Positions 1 through 3,259 of a stretch of DNA of 6,335 nt are shown here, piece after piece (the stretch's first letter is position 1; each line of letters begins with the position of its first letter). Source of the DNA: an uncultured Maritalea sp. GTDB taxonomy: Bacteria > Pseudomonadota > Alphaproteobacteria > Rhizobiales > Devosiaceae. The stretch is taken from positions 1 to 6,335 of the forward strand of contig CAJXLH010000166.1 of NCBI GenBank assembly GCA_913055925.1, written 5' to 3'. The translations under genes and the position numbers were made by a program. The notes below the pieces were generated by a model that was not told the origin of the DNA, ran no database searches, and worked only from the letters and a program-made list of their open reading frames with translations.

Positions 1-465
1 CTCGTCGCCATCACCAAGATTTATGGCCACTTTGTCGAAAGCACCGCCATCACTTTCGATCTGGAAGCGCCCACCGAAAACATGATGGGGGAAAAGGTCG
101 CTGGTCTTTTGTCCGCTGGCTATCCTTTTTTGATCGCGAGAGATGACAACGGAGCAGTTTATGGCTTTGCTTACGCGAGTGCCTACCGCCCCAAGAAAGC
201 CTATCAACATAGCGCAGAGGTCACCATCTACCTTGACCCAAGAGCACAAGGTCGCGGCATTGGCAACGCTTTGATGGAAAAGCTGCTTGATAGCTTGGAA
301 ACGGACCACAAATTTCATCTGGCAATCGCCGTTATTGCAGACGATGCAAAAGCTTCAATCGGGCTTCATAAGAAGCACGGCTTTAAAGAGATCGGATATC
401 TTTCAGAAGTGGGCAAAAAATTCGGCAAATGGCACGGCACAACGCTTTTGTCGCGCAGCGTCTAA
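1..465 (+). CDS. GNAT family N-acetyltransferase, phosphinothricin/methionine-sulfoximine acetyltransferase-like (5' end missing)
   Basis: The reading frame is open from the first base and ends with TAA at 463-465, giving 154 visible residues. The first visible residues (IYGHFVESTAITFD) match the start of the Pat/Bar/MnaT branch of GNAT proteins, so only about 10-20 N-terminal residues should lie outside the window. The acetyl-CoA pyrophosphate loop is QGRGIG at visible residues 83-88, preceded by the beta-4 strand VTIYLDPRA. The C-terminal part has HGFKEIG (126-132) and the family-typical FGKWH (141-145). Proteins of this branch use acetyl-CoA to acetylate the amino group of small amino-acid-like compounds such as phosphinothricin or methionine sulfoximine in the cytoplasm. 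The actual substrate here cannot be read from sequence. An internal ATG pair at 82 is not a credible start because conserved family sequence lies upstream. The gene converges on the DUF2794 gene 5 bp downstream. Confidence 0.88.
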   Translation, partial: LVAITKIYGHFVESTAITFDLEAPTENMMGEKVAGLLSAGYPFLIARDDNGAVYGFAYASAYRPKKAYQHSAEVTIYLDPRAQGRGIGNALMEKLLDSLETDHKFHLAIAVIADDAKASIGLHKKHGFKEIGYLSEVGKKFGKWHGTTLLSRSV

Positions 466-470
466 CGCCT

Positions 471-854
471 TTACCGTACTGCAGCTAGATCCGTATCAAG
501 AATACGCAGAACCTGATCAAGTTCGTGCCCGCGTTTTAGCACCTGACCGGCTGGTCCGACCACGCGATACATGCCTTGCTTGCGCCGTAACTTGGGGTCC
601 TTTTCAATCCGATATGCGGGCATTTCGCTGGCGCGTTTAAAGATGGAGAAGACGGCCCGGTCCTTCAACATATCAATGGCATAGTCTCGCCAAGTACCCT
701 TGGCCACATGCCGCCCATAAACATTGAGAATGGTCGAGAGTTCTTTTCGATCAAACCGAACCATTTCAGGAATGGGCGTCGGCTTTGTCACCTTATCAGT
801 GGAATGCACCAGGGTCAGTTTTTGATTGGCCTTTGGCGGCGACTGATCGTTCAA
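471..854 (-). CDS. DUF2794 domain-containing protein
   Basis: This encodes 127 residues from the TTG at 854-852. The core (about residues 32-125) has the features I associate with DUF2794: VRFDRKELSTILNVYGR (32-48), WRDYAIDMLKDRAVFSIF (55-72), then MPAYRIEKDPKL and KQGMYRVV, and LKRGHELDQVLRILD near the end. The function of the family is unknown; the protein is small, soluble and basic, with no signal peptide or membrane segment. The frame stays open upstream to an ATG at 911. However, an AAGGAGC ribosome site ends 6 nt before the TTG, the extra 19 residues would be a hydrophobic stretch unlike the family, and a candidate promoter falls inside that extension, so I prefer the TTG. No terminator is visible between this stop and the convergent acetyltransferase stop. 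Confidence 0.88.
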   Translation of the reverse strand: MNDQSPPKANQKLTLVHSTDKVTKPTPIPEMVRFDRKELSTILNVYGRHVAKGTWRDYAIDMLKDRAVFSIFKRASEMPAYRIEKDPKLRRKQGMYRVVGPAGQVLKRGHELDQVLRILDTDLAAVR

Positions 855-860
855 CGAAAA

Positions 861-867
861 GCTCCTT
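861..867 (-). promoter_or_regulatory. Shine-Dalgarno of the DUF2794 gene (decides the TTG start)
   Basis: On the minus strand AAGGAGC lies at 867-861, six bases before the TTG at 854. It is a near-perfect complement to the 16S tail at good spacing. No comparable site precedes the upstream ATG at 911. Confidence 0.7.
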
Positions 868-882
868 GTAAATATTACTGAA

Positions 883-911
883 ATGATCGCTGCAAACGCC
901 CAAATTGGCAA
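883..911 (-). promoter_or_regulatory. Candidate sigma-70 promoter of the DUF2794 gene
   Basis: On the minus strand TTGCCA (911-906, 5 of 6 to TTGACA) is followed after exactly 17 bp by GATCAT (888-883, 4 of 6 to TATAAT). A start of transcription near 876 would leave a leader of about 20 nt containing the Shine-Dalgarno at 867-861. This is from consensus matching only; the -10 element is weak. Confidence 0.35.
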
Positions 912-1014
912 GCGAAAAAGCCTTTAAATCGTCACAATCTCACCCCGATCTCGCCGGAATGGATTCTTAACTTACAATCATAGCCTCCAGTACCCGGCCC
1001 TTTGGTTGTTTTAG

Positions 1015-1110
1015 CCCCCAATCAAAGAACGACACAAAGGCGCCGGGTCCCCCAACGTCAAAGGCTACCAAGACCTCCAAGTCTAAGTACCAGTAAAAAA
1101 ACACCCCCAA
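1015..1110 (+). repeat. Three copies of CCCCCAA within the candidate RNA
   Basis: CCCCCAA occurs at 1015-1021 (loop of the long hairpin), 1049-1055 (linker right after that hairpin) and 1104-1110 (5' arm of the terminator). The first and third are identical over 10 bases (CCCCCAATCA). All three are complementary to TTGGGGG at 1115-1121, the 3' arm of the terminator. The match may be chance in C-rich RNA, but the arrangement allows alternative pairing. Confidence 0.6.
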
Positions 1111-1122
1111 TCATTTGGGGGT
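1103..1122. terminator. Rho-independent terminator, usable in both directions
   Basis: The stem ACCCCCAA (1103-1110) pairs with TTGGGGGT (1115-1122) around a 4-nt loop, TCAT. On the + strand it is followed by TTTCTTTTT, so it would end the candidate small RNA. On the - strand it is followed by GTTTTTTT, and it lies 35 bp after the stop of the DUF1223 gene, so it would also end that transcript. Confidence 0.85.
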
Positions 1123-1157
1123 TTCTTTTTGTCAAAGTGTGTAAGATTTAAACGGGA

Positions 1158-1901
1158 TTAGCGCGAAAGCGCCGCCGCGCCCAAAATGGCGCCAGGCAGG
1201 CCTTTGCCGGACTTTTCTTGCACCAGCACCGCCAACCCATCAACGCCCTCTTCCATCATTTCAGGGACAGGGATCATCATTTTGGTTGCTTCATCTGCGC
1301 GCCACATGCCTACAATTTGGCGGTCATAGACAATAGAAGAATAGTTCAGCTTCTTGCCTCGGTTTTCACCACGCTTGATGTCCACCTCAGCATTTTGTCG
1401 ATAGGAAACAAGCCAAACAATGGCTTCATCAATATCCGCACTTTGGGCAGGGATATTTACGTGCAGCGTATCATCTTGAAGCCCTAGGCCCATTGAAATG
1501 GGCAAACTGCTGCCTTCAAGCGCGGCATTGATTTTGGATTGGTGAGATCCCACAAAATCGTCACCACCATTTACCACCAATTGTGGGGTATAAATCTGAT
1601 CACGCCCCGTTTGTTTGGCGTATTTGCGCTGCAACATGGAGTGCTTCTTGGCGCTAAATGTGTCTTTCCAGCCGATATAATTCCAATAGTCCACATGGTA
1701 AGCCAGTGTGATCACATCATCACGTTTTGAAAGTTCAGACAAAAATGCGTCTGCAGGCGGACAAGACGAACAGCCCTGCGAAGTGAACAGTTCCACCACG
1801 GCAATCGGATCAGACTTCATGTCCATGGCCTGCGCGCCATGCACCATGAATGACAAGGCACCCAAAACCAAAACAATGCTGTTGCGAAATTTCTTACTCA
1901 T
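1158..1901 (-). CDS. DUF1223 family secreted thioredoxin-fold protein
   Basis: This encodes 247 residues from the ATG at 1901. The N-terminus is a Sec signal peptide: SKKFRN, then a hydrophobic run (about 9-20), then an AQA cleavage site at 23-25, so the mature protein should be periplasmic. It continues with VVELFTSQGCSSCPPAD (about 35-51), the DUF1223 hallmark with a CxxC pair at Cys44 and Cys47, the only cysteines in the protein. Further family features are ITLAYHVDYWNYIGWKD and YTPQLVVNG, the latter carrying the cis-proline typical of thioredoxin folds. The biochemical role is not established; a thiol-disulfide or metal-binding function is an inference from the fold and the CxxC. The frame extends six codons upstream to a TTG at 1919, but that has no ribosome site. 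It lies 74 bp downstream of the TetR gene on the same strand with no terminator between, so read-through is possible. Confidence 0.9.
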   Translation of the reverse strand: MSKKFRNSIVLVLGALSFMVHGAQAMDMKSDPIAVVELFTSQGCSSCPPADAFLSELSKRDDVITLAYHVDYWNYIGWKDTFSAKKHSMLQRKYAKQTGRDQIYTPQLVVNGGDDFVGSHQSKINAALEGSSLPISMGLGLQDDTLHVNIPAQSADIDEAIVWLVSYRQNAEVDIKRGENRGKKLNYSSIVYDRQIVGMWRADEATKMMIPVPEMMEEGVDGLAVLVQEKSGKGLPGAILGAAALSR

Positions 1902-1904
1902 GAT

Positions 1905-1916
1905 GCCTATGTAGGC
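1905..1916. repeat. Palindrome just upstream of the DUF1223 start
   Basis: GCCTA (1905-1909) and TAGGC (1912-1916) form an inverted repeat around TG, three bases before the ATG at 1901. The only purine-rich ribosome-site candidate (AGG, minus strand) lies inside it. It could be a small operator or a weak hairpin over the ribosome site. It is short enough to be chance. Confidence 0.3.
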
Positions 1917-1975
1917 CAAACAGACAAAGTTCGCCAGTCACAGGGTTTGACTTATTCGTGAGCGAGCAGTGGGGC

Positions 1976-2530
1976 TTAAATCTCCAACGTGACGTATAAG
2001 AGGTCACGAAACTGCGCCCGTGTGTCCTCCTCGCTTTTGCAAGCCCGGTTCATCACCACCGCATTGACCAACAAAGCCCGGATAATATCGAACTGCATTT
2101 CAACACTCATCTTTTCAGATTGTGGCAGCTTTTCAGACAAGACGGCAAACAAACGTTCTTCGCTTGGGCCAATAATGGCCTCACAAACGTCATGCCCTTC
2201 CCACAATAAAATGCGGGCATAAACATCGTCGGTAAACGTGAAATTAAGGAGCTTGATCAGCACCTCTTCAAGATCGAGTTGATCAGAAGATGCTACCAAA
2301 ATTTCATCCGATATACTATCCAGCGCCCGCGCAAATAGGGCAGCGGGTAATGCAAGCTTCTCGGAAAAATGCGCCAATACCGTGCCTTTGCCCACGCCAG
2401 CCGCGCGGGCAATTTCGGCAACCGAAATGTCTTCAAACAGGCGCGCGCGCGACAATTCCTCGTAGGCATCAAGTATTTTTTGACGCGTGAGAACAGCCCG
2501 TTTCTGTTTGCCTTCAACTCGAATACTCAT
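1976..2530 (-). CDS. TetR/AcrR family transcriptional repressor
   Basis: This encodes 184 residues, in the normal range for TetR regulators. The DNA-binding domain is at residues 12-60: LTRQKILDAYEEL is helix 1, and the helix-turn-helix is ISVAEIARAAGVGKGTVLAHF (35-55), although the usual tyrosine of the LYxHF turn is absent (VLAHF). The remainder is the helical ligand-binding and dimer domain, which fixes no ligand. It has two cysteines, Cys116 and Cys164, so thiol or electrophile sensing is possible but unproven. The start is ATG at 2530 with AGGTGAG at 2542-2536, five bases upstream. It is divergent from an NAD(P)H oxidoreductase gene, and the 80-bp gap contains two palindromes typical of TetR operators. 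The natural inference is repression of both genes, relieved by a compound that the oxidoreductase reduces or by a related stress. Confidence 0.92.
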   Translation of the reverse strand: MSIRVEGKQKRAVLTRQKILDAYEELSRARLFEDISVAEIARAAGVGKGTVLAHFSEKLALPAALFARALDSISDEILVASSDQLDLEEVLIKLLNFTFTDDVYARILLWEGHDVCEAIIGPSEERLFAVLSEKLPQSEKMSVEMQFDIIRALLVNAVVMNRACKSEEDTRAQFRDLLYVTLEI

Positions 2531-2549
2531 ATCAACTCACCTAACACAA

Positions 2550-2563
2550 TTGACCGCGGTCAA
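2550..2563. promoter_or_regulatory. Operator 1, perfect 14-bp palindrome
   Basis: TTGACCGCGGTCAA is a perfect inverted repeat. Its left half doubles as the -35 box of the oxidoreductase promoter. It also lies where the divergent TetR transcript should begin, so a bound repressor would block both directions. The half-site TTGACC/GGTCAA resembles that of the TetR-family regulator RutR (TTGACCAnnTGGTCAA), but with 2-bp rather than 4-bp separation between the TTGACC and GGTCAA halves. Confidence 0.75.
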
Positions 2564-2570
2564 AAAGACA

Positions 2571-2576
2571 ATTATA
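2571..2576 (-). promoter_or_regulatory. Candidate -10 box of the TetR gene
   Basis: On the minus strand TATAAT at 2576-2571 is a perfect -10 hexamer preceded by TG. The nearest -35-like sequence, TTGACC at 2595-2590, is only 13 bp away; at 17-18 bp only AT-rich sequence is present. Transcription would begin near 2564, on operator 1, leaving a leader of roughly 30 nt. Confidence 0.45.
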
Positions 2577-2579
2577 CAA

Positions 2580-2597
2580 AATTGACCACGGTCAATT
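2580..2597. promoter_or_regulatory. Operator 2, 18-bp palindrome
   Basis: AATTGACC (2580-2587) and GGTCAATT (2590-2597) are perfect 8-bp arms around AC. It shares the TTGACC-nn-GGTCAA core with operator 1, from which its centre is 32 bp away, close to three helical turns, so two repressor dimers would sit on the same face of the DNA. Confidence 0.78.
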
Positions 2598-2610
2598 TAT
2601 TGGAGTTCTT

Positions 2611-3216
2611 ATGACCAAAATCCTCATTCTCTCCGGCCACCCGCGCCCAGAAAGCTTCACGGAGCATCTCGCAAAATCCTATCAGAACGGCGCGAATAAA
2701 GCCGGGTTTGAAACAGAATTGTTCAAACTGCATGAACTAAATCTCAGTCAAAAAGCCATCGCGCAAAAGCCCACATCAAACGATTGGTCGCCCCAACTGA
2801 CCGCCCTGTGGGAGGCCTTTGAGCAGGCCGATCACGTGATGATAGCTCACCCCTTATGGTGGGGCTCCATGCCAGGCGAGTTGAAAATGTTATTCGACAG
2901 GCTGCTTGTTTCGGGGAAGGCTTATAGCTACGAAGAAGGCAAACCCCTGCCCCTCGGACACCTTGTTGGCCGCACGGCTGAAATTTTCATGACCTCAGAT
3001 ACACCCAATTGGTTCTACAAATTGGGGTACAAAAGCGCACAAACCAATTTGATGAAAAATCAGATCCTAAAGTTTATTGGGCTCAAACCAGCACGGTTCA
3101 CCCACATCTCACCAGTGCGCACTATGTCGGACACAGAGCGGCAACGCCAAATCGAAAAAGCATTCCAATTGGGTCAAATAGCGCCCAAAACGGTAAAACA
3201 AAAAAGCGCGGCCTAG
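2611..3216 (+). CDS. NAD(P)H:quinone oxidoreductase, flavodoxin-like fold (Flavodoxin_2 family)
   Basis: This encodes 201 residues from ATG at 2611, with GGAG at 2602-2605 five bases upstream. The sequence opens with the beta strand KILILSGHPRPESF (3-16), whose loop should bind the flavin phosphate. HPLWWGSMPGELK (80-92) is the loop over the isoalloxazine ring and the clearest hallmark of the NQO/MdaB/KefF-type family; FDRLL follows at 95-99. Members are cytoplasmic FMN or FAD dimers that pass two electrons from NAD(P)H to quinones or related electrophiles, avoiding radical semiquinones. Neither the flavin nor the preferred substrate can be fixed here. Control by the divergent TetR repressor is strongly suggested by the two operators over its promoter. 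The last codons form the stem of a hairpin that appears to terminate the convergent acnA gene, with the TAG stop in the loop. The lysine-rich tail (KTVKQKSAA) is a consequence of the A-tract there. Confidence 0.9.
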   Translation: MTKILILSGHPRPESFTEHLAKSYQNGANKAGFETELFKLHELNLSQKAIAQKPTSNDWSPQLTALWEAFEQADHVMIAHPLWWGSMPGELKMLFDRLLVSGKAYSYEEGKPLPLGHLVGRTAEIFMTSDTPNWFYKLGYKSAQTNLMKNQILKFIGLKPARFTHISPVRTMSDTERQRQIEKAFQLGQIAPKTVKQKSAA

Positions 3217-3226
3217 TTGGCCGCGC
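3195..3226 (-). terminator. Terminator of acnA, embedded in the end of the oxidoreductase gene
   Basis: GCGCGGCC (3206-3213) and GGCCGCGC (3219-3226) form a perfect 8-bp GC stem with a 5-nt loop. Reading the minus strand it is followed by TTTTTTGTTTT, a proper U-tract, 33 bp after the acnA stop. Reading the plus strand there is no U-tract (CTTAAAGACT), so it should act mainly on acnA. Confidence 0.85.
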
Positions 3227-3259
3227 CTTAAAGACTAAAGCGAAGGGCGAATCCGCGCC

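Larger units (their letters stand above)
981..1130 (+). ncRNA. Candidate small structured RNA with its own terminator
   Basis: This is the only sizeable stretch without a convincing gene, and it is highly structured. A long hairpin pairs 992-998 with 1042-1048 (ACCCGGC/GCCGGGT), 999-1004 with 1035-1040 (CCTTTG/CAAAGG) and 1005-1012 with 1026-1033 (GTTGTTTT/AGAACGAC, two G-U pairs). That is 21 pairs with two single-base bulges and a 13-nt loop (1013-1025) containing CCCCC. TAGCC (981-985) can close over it with GGCTA (1063-1067). A small hairpin AGAC/GTCT (1071-1074, 1081-1084) shows CTCCAA in its loop. A rho-independent terminator follows at 1103-1130. CCTCC occurs at 984-988 and 1074-1078, the anti-Shine-Dalgarno type of motif seen in several alphaproteobacterial trans-acting small RNAs. 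A TACAAT at 973-978 could be the -10 box, but no good -35 is visible. The ends are approximate. I cannot assign an RNA family. The opposite strand has an open 45-codon frame here, so a conserved minus-strand peptide is the main alternative. Confidence 0.45.
2550..2578 (+). promoter_or_regulatory. Sigma-70 promoter of the NAD(P)H oxidoreductase gene
   Basis: TTGACC (2550-2555) and TATACA (2573-2578) are separated by exactly 17 bp, each 5 of 6 to consensus. The -35 lies within operator 1. The expected transcription start (about 2585) lies within operator 2, an arrangement that a repressor would shut off fully. Confidence 0.7.

Noticed and set aside
287..640. A 117-codon plus-strand frame crossing the acetyltransferase and DUF2794 genes
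   Set aside because: It overlaps two genes with clear family motifs in other frames and shows no domain of its own.
855..911. N-terminal extension of DUF2794 from the ATG at 911
   Set aside because: No ribosome site precedes that ATG, whereas AAGGAGC precedes the TTG at 854; the extra 19 residues are not part of the conserved domain and overlap a promoter candidate.
981..1130. tmRNA, SRP RNA, 6S RNA or tRNA as the identity of the structured region
   Set aside because: I find no tRNA-like acceptor and T-arm, no tmRNA tag frame, no SRP tetraloop with GGAAGG-type core, and no long rod with central bubble as in 6S RNA.
2550..2597. The two TTGACC palindromes as a CRISPR or mobile-element repeat
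   Set aside because: There are only two copies, each internally palindromic, sitting exactly on divergent promoters next to a TetR gene; operators explain them better.
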